Assembly: GCA_964553325.1 (NCBI GenBank)
Contig: CAZKKI010000034.1
Location: 1 to 64,000, forward strand
Reading direction: 5' to 3'
Origin: BMS3ABIN04 sp964553325
GTDB taxonomy: Bacteria > Bacteroidota > Ignavibacteria > Ignavibacteriales > Melioribacteraceae
Length of the DNA: 64,000 nt
Made by a program: the position numbers and the translations under genes. The notes beneath the pieces are model-generated. The model did no database searches, was not told where the DNA came from, and saw only the letters and a program-made list of their open reading frames with translations. Shown in pieces: positions 16,694-25,805 of this stretch (the stretch's first letter is position 1; the number at the start of each line of letters is the position of its first letter).

Positions 16694-19600
16694 TTAAAAC
16701 TTAAATTCCGGTAATCTGCCCGGAGACCACGGAACTTTATATTTTTCAAGATCAGCTTCAAGCTTCTTTATTCTATTATTGTATATCGATTTAATTTCCT
16801 CCAGAACCGGCGGAAATTCTTCCGTAAGAATATTAAACATATCCTTTTCGGTTTGCGTAATTGCCGACGTCGAACGCCAATGCGTGTAAGCCAATACATT
16901 CAATCTATAATTAAAAGTTACTGGCGCAGGCGGATTTTCCTCTTTGCTCGGTTTGTTACTCGGCCTGTGAAATCTTAAACTTATTTTTTGCAACCGTTTC
17001 TTAATATTGCTTGCTTCCGTAAACAATTCATAAGGTGCATCCGGAGTATGTAAAACGGCTTGCATCATTTTATCAACCCTGTCAATCGTTTCATTCAAGA
17101 ATCTGTACGTTCCCCGGATCGTACGGGAAAGTTCGTTAACCTTTTTCTGGAATACGACCAACTCGTTCCTATCCGGTGCCGGCAAGGTTGTATTGCGCAG
17201 CGGAACCGCATTAAATTCCTCCGGACCGCCCAACAATTTTTTCCCCTCCCTTGTAACCAACGAAAGTGTTACTTTGTACTTACCCGGCATCACCAAAGTA
17301 CTGCTACCCAAAGATTTAAACGGATCGAATTTATCTTTTTCGGATAACGGCCGGGTACTGGCAAATCTTAAATCCCACGTAACACGATTGATTCCTTTCT
17401 TCGGTTTTGCCGTTAACCTTCTTACGGGGTTGCCCGATTCGTCCGTAATCGAAAAAATCAAATACGGCGGTACTTCATTTTCTTCCGTCCTTAATTCTTC
17501 TTCGCTCGGTTGAGGAATCGGTTTACCTTTTTCAAATAATTTTTTTTCCTTTTCGTGTCTGAGTTCCCTCAATGTTTTCGGGACTTCTTTTAAAAAGTAA
17601 GTAAACGTTGCACCGAACGGCGGATTTGGAGCTTTAAAATAATCCGAGCCTTGTGCATAGCGCGCTCTTTGTTGAATGTACATCAACGCATCCCGAACAG
17701 GAAACAATACCGCATCCTTTTCAAAAGTCTCCTCCGAAATATGACGCAAAGGTGTATAGTCATCGAGAATGTAAAAACCTCTTCCGAACGTTGCAATTAC
17801 AATATCGTTTTGAGATTTTTGCAAAGCAATGTCTTTAACCGAAATCGTAGGTAAACCCGATTTCAATTTATGCCAACTTTCACCGCCGTTTGTAGAAAAG
17901 AAAAAACCGAATTCCGTTCCGACGAACAGTAAATCCGGATTAACAAAATCCTGTTCGAAAGTATTTATAGGACCGTTTTCGGGAAGGTTTCCGGCTATCG
18001 ATTTCCATGTTTTTCCTTTATCCGTACTTTTTAAAATATAAGGTTTGAAATCATCTCTTTTGTGATTATTAAAAGTTGCAAAAACTATATTTTCATCGAA
18101 TTTCGAAGGTACTACATCGCTTACGTAGGTATATTTGGGCACTCCCGGGAATTCGTCGATTTTTCTCCATGTTTTGGCGTCCTCCGAAACTTGAATAACG
18201 CCGTCGTCTGTTCCCACATAGAGGAGGTTTTCTTTCAAAGGAGATTCCGCCAAACTAACAATTGTACCGAATAAAGAAGTCGATTTATCTTTAGCAACCG
18301 CATCGATGCTCCAATATTTTCCCATAACTTTAAAAGAATTTCTATCGATCTGTGCCGTTAAATCTCCACTAATTTCCACCCAGCTGTTTCCGCGGTCTTC
18401 GCTTCGGAAAACTCTTTCCGCAGCACAGTAAATTCTCGTGTGTTTATGCGGACTGATAATTAAAGGAGTATCCCAATTCCACCTGAAAGTATTTTGACCT
18501 TTTTTCGGTTCGGGCCGGATGCTCACACTCTCACCGCTTTTTCTATCATAACGCACCATTCCGGCGTATTGCGATTCCGCGTAAACTATATTTGGGTCGA
18601 GCGGATCGACTGCCGACCAAAAGCCGTCGCCTCCGTTGGTAACAAACCAATCGCTGTTAACGATACCGTCGGCACTAAGCGTTCTCGAGGGTCCGCCCAT
18701 ACTGCTGTTATCTTGTGTTCCGCCGTAAACCGTGTAAAACGGTTTACTGTCGTCTACAAACACCCTGTAAAATTGTGTGATAGGTAAATTTTCTTTAAAG
18801 TCGAATGTTTTACCTCCGTCGAATGTTTCGTAAATTCCGCCGTCACCACCGATTAAAAAGTGCTCGGTGTTTTCTGGATTTATCCACATCGCATGATCGT
18901 CTACATGGCGGTTTTTGTTCCCGACCGGTTTCCATGTTTTCCCGCCGTCAAAAGTTACTTTGGAACGAACGTCCATAGCATAGACTTTGTTTACATCTTT
19001 GGGATCGCAAAAAATTTCGTTAAAGTATTGCCCCGAAGCAGTATAATCACTCATTTTTTCCCAAGTAGCCCCTCTGTTTGTCGAGCGGAAAAAACCGCCT
19101 TTATCCAAAGCCGCTTCAACAATCAGATAAACAACGTTAGGATCGACCGGTGAAACACAAATCCCCATTCCCCCGATATCCACTTTGGGAAGACCGTTCA
19201 TAATTTTTTCCCATGTTTTTCCCGCATCGGTCGATTTATATACCGCCGATTCCGGCCCGCCGCCAATCTTCGTATAAACATGTCTTCTGCGTTGTTCGGA
19301 CGTTGCATACAAAACATCCGGGTTACCCGGCTCGAATACAACATTATTCACGCCCGTATTCTCGCTTATTTCCAAAATCTTCTCCCATGTTTTTCCGCCG
19401 TCCGTAGTTTTGTAAAGCCCTCTGTCACCGCCCGGTCCCCAAACGGAACCTTCCGCGGCAACATAAACAACATTACTGTTTCTCGGATCGATAAGAATTT
19501 TTCCTATCTGACGTGAATCTTTTAATCCCATGTTCTTCCACGACTTGCCACCGTCAACCGATTTGTAAACACCGTCGCCGTAACCAAGCGCACGTTGATG

Positions 19601-19951
19601 ATTATTTTCTCCCGTTCCCGCCCAAATTACATTTGTATTATTCGGATCGATTGCCAAACAACCGATTGAATAAGCACCGTAATTGTCGAATACGGGTTCG
19701 AACGTGGTGCCCCAGTTTGTGGTTTTCCAAATATTACCGCTTGCCGCTGCAACAAAATATTCATTTTTCTTTTCCGGATTAACAGCAATGTCGGCAATCC
19801 TCCCGGAGGTAAATGCCGGTCCAATTCCGCGCCATTTCAATCCGCCGAAGTATGTATCGGTCGAGTCTTTTCCGGTATTCCCGCTTTTCGCAACGGACAA
19901 AGATGTGATAATTAAAATTAAAAGCAAGTGCTTTATTATTTTTGTTTCCAT
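16694..19951 (-). CDS. Large secreted BNR/VPS10 (sortilin-like) repeat protein
   Basis: 1085 residues. A short signal peptide (METKIIKHLLLILIITSLSVA) precedes about 750 residues of seven- to ten-bladed propeller with some ten Asp-box motifs, such as SVDGGKSW, TTDGGKTW, STDAGKTW, SEDRGNSW, STDKGKTW and STNGGESW. This is the BNR/VPS10 group found in glycosidase-like and sortilin-like proteins. The last 300 residues contain an Ig-like part (SGNPVRRLTAKPKKG) and a helical tail. Unlike its neighbours in the window it has no NYPNPFNP sorting domain, so it may be periplasmic. Related large proteins are widespread in Bacteroidota and often annotated as glycosyl hydrolases without biochemical proof. 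Confidence 0.87.
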   Translation of the reverse strand: METKIIKHLLLILIITSLSVAKSGNTGKDSTDTYFGGLKWRGIGPAFTSGRIADIAVNPEKKNEYFVAAASGNIWKTTNWGTTFEPVFDNYGAYSIGCLAIDPNNTNVIWAGTGENNHQRALGYGDGVYKSVDGGKSWKNMGLKDSRQIGKILIDPRNSNVVYVAAEGSVWGPGGDRGLYKTTDGGKTWEKILEISENTGVNNVVFEPGNPDVLYATSEQRRRHVYTKIGGGPESAVYKSTDAGKTWEKIMNGLPKVDIGGMGICVSPVDPNVVYLIVEAALDKGGFFRSTNRGATWEKMSDYTASGQYFNEIFCDPKDVNKVYAMDVRSKVTFDGGKTWKPVGNKNRHVDDHAMWINPENTEHFLIGGDGGIYETFDGGKTFDFKENLPITQFYRVFVDDSKPFYTVYGGTQDNSSMGGPSRTLSADGIVNSDWFVTNGGDGFWSAVDPLDPNIVYAESQYAGMVRYDRKSGESVSIRPEPKKGQNTFRWNWDTPLIISPHKHTRIYCAAERVFRSEDRGNSWVEISGDLTAQIDRNSFKVMGKYWSIDAVAKDKSTSLFGTIVSLAESPLKENLLYVGTDDGVIQVSEDAKTWRKIDEFPGVPKYTYVSDVVPSKFDENIVFATFNNHKRDDFKPYILKSTDKGKTWKSIAGNLPENGPINTFEQDFVNPDLLFVGTEFGFFFSTNGGESWHKLKSGLPTISVKDIALQKSQNDIVIATFGRGFYILDDYTPLRHISEETFEKDAVLFPVRDALMYIQQRARYAQGSDYFKAPNPPFGATFTYFLKEVPKTLRELRHEKEKKLFEKGKPIPQPSEEELRTEENEVPPYLIFSITDESGNPVRRLTAKPKKGINRVTWDLRFASTRPLSEKDKFDPFKSLGSSTLVMPGKYKVTLSLVTREGKKLLGGPEEFNAVPLRNTTLPAPDRNELVVFQKKVNELSRTIRGTYRFLNETIDRVDKMMQAVLHTPDAPYELFTEASNIKKRLQKISLRFHRPSNKPSKEENPPAPVTFNYRLNVLAYTHWRSTSAITQTEKDMFNILTEEFPPVLEEIKSIYNNRIKKLEADLEKYKVPWSPGRLPEFKF

Positions 19952-20097
19952 GCTGAACTCTTTTTAGTTTTTGTTTCGCTTTACGAAAATAAGAAAAAGA
20001 ATTATAAAAATTGGAATCGGATAAAATGTTAGATGAATAATTTGTATGGAACAAACAGGGAATTAACCGAATCGGGTTTTACTCGGTTCCGACGGAA

Positions 20098-21102
20098 TCA
20101 ACTATTGAATCTTTTCTTAAGCAAATAAACAAATACCGGTGCACCGATAATTGCCGTAACGGCGCCAACGGGAAGTTCGGCGGGCGACATAATATTTCTT
20201 GCCAACGTATCCGCTAAAATGAGAAACGAAGCTCCGAGGAAAAACGAAGAAGGAACAATGATTCTATAATCTTGTCCGAATAACATTCTGCTTACATGCG
20301 GTACTATCAATCCTACGAAACCGATAATTCCGCTTATGCTAACCACCGAACCCACAAGCAAGCTGGAAAGAATATATGCCGTGCTTTTCACCCTTCCCGT
20401 ATCAATTCCCAATTGCTTGGCGCTTTCCGAACCGATTGCCAACACATTGTATTTGTAAGAATTTAGAACTAGAATAACCGTTGCAATAATCGTTACGGGA
20501 AAAACAAAATATAAGTTTTCGGTTTCCGCGAAGGAGAGACTTCCTATTAACCAAAAAATTGCGGTACGCAGCGAAGTATCGAGCATTGTGGTCATAATTA
20601 AAATTCCCGCGCCGAAAAAAGCTCCGACCATGACTCCCGAAAGTAGCAGAACGCTCGGTTCAATTTCACCGAATCTTCTGCCGAGTAAAAACACAATCAA
20701 AACAACAACCAAAGCTCCGGCAAAAGCAAAAAGCTGAGTACCTAAAAATGATAATCCGAGCACGAAAGAGAGAACGGCACCGAAAGATCCGCCGCTGGAA
20801 ATTCCCAGAATATAAGGTTCCGCCAAAGGATTCATCAGGATAGCTTGAAACACGGCGCCCGCAACAGAAAGTCCGCCGCCAACTGCTACGGCCATTAATA
20901 TTCGCGGGAATCTTATTTCCAAAATAATTTTTTCGAACATTGAATTGTTACTTGAACCCGTAAGCACCGAAAATATTTGGGGAACGGAAATTTCCACCGA
21001 ACCGACGGTTAGACTGAAAAGAGCGGTTGCAACGGTAAGGACAAATAAAACTCCGACGTAAATTGAAAAATTAATTCCCGTCAATCGTTCAGTTCTTGCC
21101 AT
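20098..21102 (-). CDS. FecCD/BtuC-family ABC transporter permease
   Basis: 334 residues with about ten hydrophobic helices. Family signatures: VFQAILMNPLAEPYILGISSGGSFGAVL near the start, LLSGVMVGAFFGAG in the middle, and SGIIGFVGLIVPHVSRMLFG with LARNIMSPAELPVGAVTAIIGAPVF near the end. It should form the membrane channel for import of an iron-siderophore, heme or cobalamin. The ATPase and binding-protein genes are not in this window, so the substrate is open. Its ATG overlaps the 3' end of obgE by 22 bases, which puts it on the same leftward transcript. Confidence 0.93.
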   Translation of the reverse strand: MARTERLTGINFSIYVGVLFVLTVATALFSLTVGSVEISVPQIFSVLTGSSNNSMFEKIILEIRFPRILMAVAVGGGLSVAGAVFQAILMNPLAEPYILGISSGGSFGAVLSFVLGLSFLGTQLFAFAGALVVVLIVFLLGRRFGEIEPSVLLLSGVMVGAFFGAGILIMTTMLDTSLRTAIFWLIGSLSFAETENLYFVFPVTIIATVILVLNSYKYNVLAIGSESAKQLGIDTGRVKSTAYILSSLLVGSVVSISGIIGFVGLIVPHVSRMLFGQDYRIIVPSSFFLGASFLILADTLARNIMSPAELPVGAVTAIIGAPVFVYLLKKRFNS

Positions 21103-22070
21103 AACCTATCCAGCAACGTTTGAATGTTATAACCGGAAACAGCGGAAATGATTAAAACATCTTTATCGTAATCGTCGAATTTCAATTTGCTTTGAATTTT
21201 AAGTATTTCTTCTTCCGGAAGTAAATCCGCCTTTGTAAGCGCAATCAATTTTTTCTTTTTAAGCAAATCGGCGTTAAAGTTAGCCAATTCGTTTCCGAGA
21301 ATCTCGTAATCTTTTTCAATATTTTCCGATGTAATATCAATCATAAAAAGCAATATACGTGTCCGTTCGATATGTTTCAGGAATTGATGTCCCAAACCTT
21401 TTCCGAGATGAGCACCTTCGATTAAACCTGGAATATCGGCAACGGTAAAAGTTTTGTAGTCTTTATACTTAACAATGCCCAAGTTGGGTTTTAAAGTGGT
21501 GAAAGGATAATCGGCAATTTTAGGGCGTGCCGCGGAAATCGCGGAAATTAATGTCGATTTACCCGCATTGGGAAAACCGACCAAACCAACATCGGCAATT
21601 AATTTCAATTCAAGGATAATTCTGCGTTCCTGCCCGGGTTTTCCGTCTTCCGCAAAACGCGGTGTTTGATTTGTTGGCGTGGCGAAATTACTGTTTCCTT
21701 TTCCGCCTTTTCCGCCTTTGGCAACCACGAATTTCTCGCCGTGTTTTGTAAAATCGTAAATAACATCGCCCGTTTCGGCATCTTTAACAACCGTTCCTAC
21801 CGGCACTTTTATTATCAAATCTTCTCCCGACTTTCCGTCCTTCAATGAGTTTCCGCCGGGTTGACCGTTTTGAGCAAAATATTTTCTTTTGTATTTGAAG
21901 TCGAGCAATGTGTGAAGATTTTCGTCGGCTTGTAAAATCACATCGCCGCCTTTGCCGCCATTTCCGCCTGCGGGTCCGCCTTTGGGAACGAATTTTTCCC
22001 TTCTGAACGCAACCGCGCCGTCGCCGCCTTTGCCGGCTTTAACAAATATTTCAGCGTAATCTAAAAACAT
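21081..22070 (-). CDS. obgE: Obg/CgtA GTPase
   Basis: 329 residues. An N-terminal glycine-rich Obg fold (about 1-158: FVKAGKGGDGAVAFRREK, GGPAGGNGGKGGDV) is followed by a G domain with GFPNAGKSTL (P-loop), the TTLKP switch, DIPGLIEGAHLGKGLG, and a TKAD-type recognition motif. No C-terminal OCT domain is present, as in many members of the phylum. It associates with the 50S ribosomal subunit and links ribosome maturation with growth and stress. It lies nine bases after the acidic-protein gene and overlaps the permease gene. No clear ribosome site precedes its ATG, so coupling to the upstream gene is likely. Confidence 0.96.
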   Translation of the reverse strand: MFLDYAEIFVKAGKGGDGAVAFRREKFVPKGGPAGGNGGKGGDVILQADENLHTLLDFKYKRKYFAQNGQPGGNSLKDGKSGEDLIIKVPVGTVVKDAETGDVIYDFTKHGEKFVVAKGGKGGKGNSNFATPTNQTPRFAEDGKPGQERRIILELKLIADVGLVGFPNAGKSTLISAISAARPKIADYPFTTLKPNLGIVKYKDYKTFTVADIPGLIEGAHLGKGLGHQFLKHIERTRILLFMIDITSENIEKDYEILGNELANFNADLLKKKKLIALTKADLLPEEEILKIQSKLKFDDYDKDVLIISAVSGYNIQTLLDRLWQELND

Positions 22071-22079
22071 GATTTTACT

Positions 22080-24788
22080 TTAGGCAGATACGGTGCGAGC
22101 GATTAAAGACCTAAATACTTCAACCTCCGGAATCGAAGGATTAATATTGTTTTCATCGCAATATTCATCGATAATGGAATTGCATTCTTCTTTGCTGGAA
22201 CATTCTTTCAATCTGCTCATCAATTCTTCGGCTCCTATCATATCGTAATCGAAAACCACTTCGATAATTCGCGGCATGTATTCGCTGTGAATAATATCTT
22301 CGATTTCCAATTTTTCATCGCTATCCAAATCAATTTGCTTGTATTGAGGTCGTTCGATTTCCTCTTCGTCTTCCAAATCGGGCATTTCAATTTCATCGTC
22401 GGGCACATCGATTTCTCCCGATTCGATATTATTCATCAATATAAATTCTTTTACCGCATTTCTGGTTTGCTTTTCTTTTACCACGCCGGCAATTAATTCG
22501 TCGTCCACCGACATATTGATTTTCGGTTTTAATTCCAATCTGGAAAATTCATCCTCCAATGTGATCGAAGGTTCCGTTTCATATTCCATTACTGTATTAA
22601 AAATGTCGCTGTTTTTCTCGAATTCATCCAGATCGATATCGTCGGCGTTACTTAACATTGAATCTTCGTCTATGCTTAAAACTTCTTCTTCGCTTATCTG
22701 GGGTTCTCCGGTGTTTACGGGTTCGGTTGCGCCTCCGTTTTCGGGAAATGTTTCGGTTGCCAGTAGTTCTTCCGATATTTCGGGTTGAGGTGTTTCAATA
22801 GAAGTTTCCTGTGCCGGCGGAATCTCTTCGTCAACAATATTTTCCATACCCGATTCTTCCGCTGCGGTTTCTTCTTCGGTTTCACCTGCAATTTCTCCGC
22901 TTATATCGGGAATTTCACTTTCTGCACTTAAGAATTCGGCCAGATTGATTTTTTCCACCATGTAATCACTGTCGTACACATTCGAATGTTCAAGCATTCT
23001 CTCGAGGTTTTCTTTATCGAGCGGTTTTACGTAAAAATCCAATTCGCTGGTGTAATCCTTAATTTCGAAACCGATATTTCCGGAAGAAATGCTTTGAACT
23101 TTTTGTGAAAAATAATCATCGAACTCTGAGAAAATAAGCTTTTCTTCTTCACTTACGGTTTCTTCCCGTTGCGTTTCCGGAGTTTCAGCTTTTTCTTCCT
23201 CAACGGCAGTCACCGCAGCCGTTTCACCTTCGGTTTCGGGAGGTTCGCCGGGAAATTCCGTTTTTAAAATTTCCTCTTGGGGAATTTTCTTTTCCATGCC
23301 GGTTTCGGAAAGATCGGCATCTACCAAATCGTTTAATGTTCTATCCGCTTCTTGGGTCAATTCGGAAGTCAGACTTTGTTCGGGCCCGTTAAATTCTTCG
23401 GGTTCAAATGTTTTATCGGTCAATTCCTCAATTTTGCTTTCGATTTCATCAATCACCGAAGAGGCTTCGTATTCGCTTTGTAAATTTTCTTCTCCGGTTT
23501 CATCCATGGTTTCATCCATGAAATCTTTTAATTCCACTTTTCTTTCTTCAAGCTCTTCTTTTATAGCGAGAATATCTTGTTCGGGTTCGATTGTTTTATC
23601 CTCGAACGATTCGGTTACCGTTTCCTCGCTTGTAGTTTCGTCCGATTCAGGTGGAATTTTTTCCGTCAAATCGTCTTCGTACTCCGCGGTTGATTCGCCA
23701 ATAGTCGCTACGGGCTCTTCGGAAAGAATTTCTTCATTTTCGATACCGTCGGTAAAATCATCTTGCAACGGCTCGGTAAGTTCTTCTTCCGTTGCCGGTT
23801 CGCTTTCGATAACGGTCTCATGTTCTGTTTCAGTCGTCGGTTCATCCCGGGGTTCTACGGTTTCGCCGACCGGAGTTTCATCTAAATTTTCTTCAACTGA
23901 ATGTTCGGCACCGGCGGAGGTTTCTTCCTTTGCAACGTCTTCCGCAGGCTGTGCGGTTTCGTCTTCCACTTTTTCCAAAACCAATTCGTCTTCATCGAAC
24001 TCGTCGATAATTCCGATGGATTCGACTTGTTCGGGCACAACGGACTTGAGAGCGTTTATAACATCTTTGCTCAGAACCGACTGTTTAACGTCGCCGTGAA
24101 AAGTTTCCCGTAATTTTTTACGGTGTGCGGTTAAATTTTTCTCAGCAAGATATTCGTCGATTGCCACAAGCGGGATTTTTTCTTTCGGCAACATCCCGAT
24201 ATTGAAAAAATCGGTCATTGAGTTCACGGCTGTTTCCAACAACTCATCCAGATGTGTTTCTATTCCTATCGCATCGATTTTTTCGAGCAGTTTTTCGAAT
24301 TCCGATTTGCTTATCGTAATCAGGTTTTTTTCTTTGAAATACGATTTTATAATCTTGACGAGAAATTTGTAATAGTATAAATAATTCAGAAGTTGTTTTA
24401 TTTCAACGGTAGTTAAAATATCGATAGATCCGAAGAAAAAAGTGATTAACGTTTTCTTTGGTCGCATTAAAAAATTTGCGTTGAATTCGACCGCCTGATA
24501 AAGCAACTCGTCGATTTGATTGGCGGAAAACCTTTTGGAACGTTTTATTTCTTTTTTGATAAGGTTAAAATATTCGTTGATCTTCTCGCCCGAATAATCG
24601 AAAGCGGAGTTTTTAAGTAAGTTACGTCTATCTTGAAAAATCCTGTAATCAACTTCGGCTGAAATATACCGTATTAACGAAGGATGAAGCTCTTTGCTTT
24701 TTAATTCGTCGACGGTAAAATAAAGACCTAATTCCCTTATATAATTATTACTGAAATCATGTATGAATTTGATTTCCTTTTCCAACAT
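22080..24788 (-). CDS. Large acidic protein with conserved helical ends, unknown function
   Basis: 902 residues, not recognised. Residues 1-250 are mostly helical and ordered-looking (YTVDELKSKELHPSLIRYIS; FFFGSIDILTTVEIKQLLNYL), with a predicted hydrophobic patch but no obvious signal peptide. Residues about 265-740 are a low-complexity acidic stretch dominated by Glu, Thr, Pro and Ser, likely disordered. The last 100 residues form a second ordered block (IIHSEYMPRIIEVVFDYDMIGAEELMSRL ending ARTVSA). The layout suggests a scaffold or binding protein with two folded ends and a long flexible linker. It is the first gene of the unit with obgE and a permease, which hints at a growth-related role but does not prove one. 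Confidence 0.75.
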   Translation of the reverse strand: MLEKEIKFIHDFSNNYIRELGLYFTVDELKSKELHPSLIRYISAEVDYRIFQDRRNLLKNSAFDYSGEKINEYFNLIKKEIKRSKRFSANQIDELLYQAVEFNANFLMRPKKTLITFFFGSIDILTTVEIKQLLNYLYYYKFLVKIIKSYFKEKNLITISKSEFEKLLEKIDAIGIETHLDELLETAVNSMTDFFNIGMLPKEKIPLVAIDEYLAEKNLTAHRKKLRETFHGDVKQSVLSKDVINALKSVVPEQVESIGIIDEFDEDELVLEKVEDETAQPAEDVAKEETSAGAEHSVEENLDETPVGETVEPRDEPTTETEHETVIESEPATEEELTEPLQDDFTDGIENEEILSEEPVATIGESTAEYEDDLTEKIPPESDETTSEETVTESFEDKTIEPEQDILAIKEELEERKVELKDFMDETMDETGEENLQSEYEASSVIDEIESKIEELTDKTFEPEEFNGPEQSLTSELTQEADRTLNDLVDADLSETGMEKKIPQEEILKTEFPGEPPETEGETAAVTAVEEEKAETPETQREETVSEEEKLIFSEFDDYFSQKVQSISSGNIGFEIKDYTSELDFYVKPLDKENLERMLEHSNVYDSDYMVEKINLAEFLSAESEIPDISGEIAGETEEETAAEESGMENIVDEEIPPAQETSIETPQPEISEELLATETFPENGGATEPVNTGEPQISEEEVLSIDEDSMLSNADDIDLDEFEKNSDIFNTVMEYETEPSITLEDEFSRLELKPKINMSVDDELIAGVVKEKQTRNAVKEFILMNNIESGEIDVPDDEIEMPDLEDEEEIERPQYKQIDLDSDEKLEIEDIIHSEYMPRIIEVVFDYDMIGAEELMSRLKECSSKEECNSIIDEYCDENNINPSIPEVEVFRSLIARTVSA

Positions 24789-25586
24789 GGGAGTCCTCAG
24801 CTAGAATAATTAAAATAGATTTTATAAAATGCTTTGGAACATTCGGTTGTTAAATTTAAGAAATTTAGCGGATAAACGTAACTATTTTGTTAAAAGGAAA
24901 TAAAAAAATAAAGATTCGGTTCCGCAACCGGAAAACGCGTTAAATTTACAAGGGAATAGTTTATCGAATTAAAAATAATGGTAAATAAATAAAATGAAAA
25001 CTGCAATGTAGATTTACAAATCAAGCTAATATAATAGGAATGAATTAAATGACTTTTTACCTTAACATTTTTAAGTTCTACGTATTTCGTTTCAGTTATG
25101 GATTTTTGGGATTACAATTTAAATCTTGCCCTTAAAAACATAATTACAACAAAGCAATCAATACAAATAATAGAAAATAATACGGGTAATCGAACTTGAC
25201 TTATTATACCAATTTCGGAATTTGTGAATAATTGCCAATCGGCGTTTTGTGCAAATAAATCATCAAGCACAAAATAAAAGAATATTGATGTTGTTCTTTT
25301 CATATTAATACTATTCGTATGGGATTTTTGGCGGAAGCCAAATTACGAGTGTTTTTATAATTAAAATTCAAAATACATTTTATAAATGTCTAAATGTACT
25401 TACTAACTTCATATTGTACAACTCTAAATTTAAGGTGGTTCACAGCGGGATATTAATTTGAGATGTGCACTAAATCCATAAAAATTTATTCCCGTGTTAT
25501 GGTTATTTGTTTTGCAGGCGTTCGGTATCCAATGAATTAAAGACAAACCTCAAACTTCCGCTTGCAGCGGTTGAACTGAAAGAATT
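24789..25586. other. Long AT-rich intergenic region with hairpins and one possible gene remnant
   Basis: About 800 bases. It contains the promoter of the acidic-protein gene, a short frame at 25112-25303 that may be a gene remnant (listed separately), and two adjacent inverted repeats at its right end (25558-25592). The rest shows nothing recognisable. Confidence 0.5.
25112..25303 (-). pseudogene. Possible remnant of a secreted Reg_prop-type protein gene
   Basis: A 63-codon frame. Its first part reads like the start of the propeller exoprotein at 1390: a hydrophobic leader ending LFAQ, then NADWQLFTNSEIG, comparable with LFAQ-NPEWLYYSNGK and the blade motif NWTVFNTSNS. After that it changes to a hydrophobic stretch (LPVLFSIICIDCFVVIMFL) with no propeller character and stops. 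No ribosome site is seen. It may be a decayed 5' end, or a small membrane protein that matches by chance. Confidence 0.3.
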
Positions 25587-25592
25587 TCAGTT
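25558..25592 (-). terminator. Paired hairpins at the end of the small gene
   Basis: AACTGAAA (25574-25581) and TTTCAGTT (25585-25592) form an 8-base stem with a three-base loop that overlaps the stop codon. CCGCT-TGC-AGCGG (25558-25570) forms a second short hairpin just downstream in the leftward direction. There is no long T run, so terminator activity is only probable. Confidence 0.4.
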
Positions 25593-25790
25593 GTACGGTA
25601 TAATTTTATAAAGTTTGCAATCGTTTTTAGCGTTTGTAAATCTCAAATAAAACGACGGATGTTCACAATCTTCTTCGTTTTCTTCGCCTATAATTTCCAC
25701 TCGGTATCCTTGTTGTTTGTATCGTTCAATTAACAATTTGAAATAAGTCTGAGCAATTTCGTTGGCTTTCTCGAATGTAATGTTTTCCAT
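25587..25790 (-). CDS. Small hypothetical protein downstream of a histidine kinase
   Basis: 67 residues, acidic-rich and soluble: it begins MENITFEKANEIAQTYFKLL, carries ERYKQQGYRVEIIGEENEED, then a hydrophobic-polar end ending LYKIIPYN. Not recognised. A GGAG precedes the ATG at normal spacing and the gene starts 15 bases after the histidine kinase stop, so it is very likely real and in the same operon. It could be a regulator or partner of the kinase, but that is inference. Confidence 0.65.
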   Translation of the reverse strand: MENITFEKANEIAQTYFKLLIERYKQQGYRVEIIGEENEEDCEHPSFYLRFTNAKNDCKLYKIIPYN

Positions 25791-25805
25791 AAATTCTCCG
25801 ACTTC

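Noticed and set aside
23296..24099. 267-codon serine-rich frame opposite the acidic protein
   Set aside because: It is the antisense of the Glu/Thr-rich linker (GAA reads as TTC/Ser-type codons); no start signal or motif.
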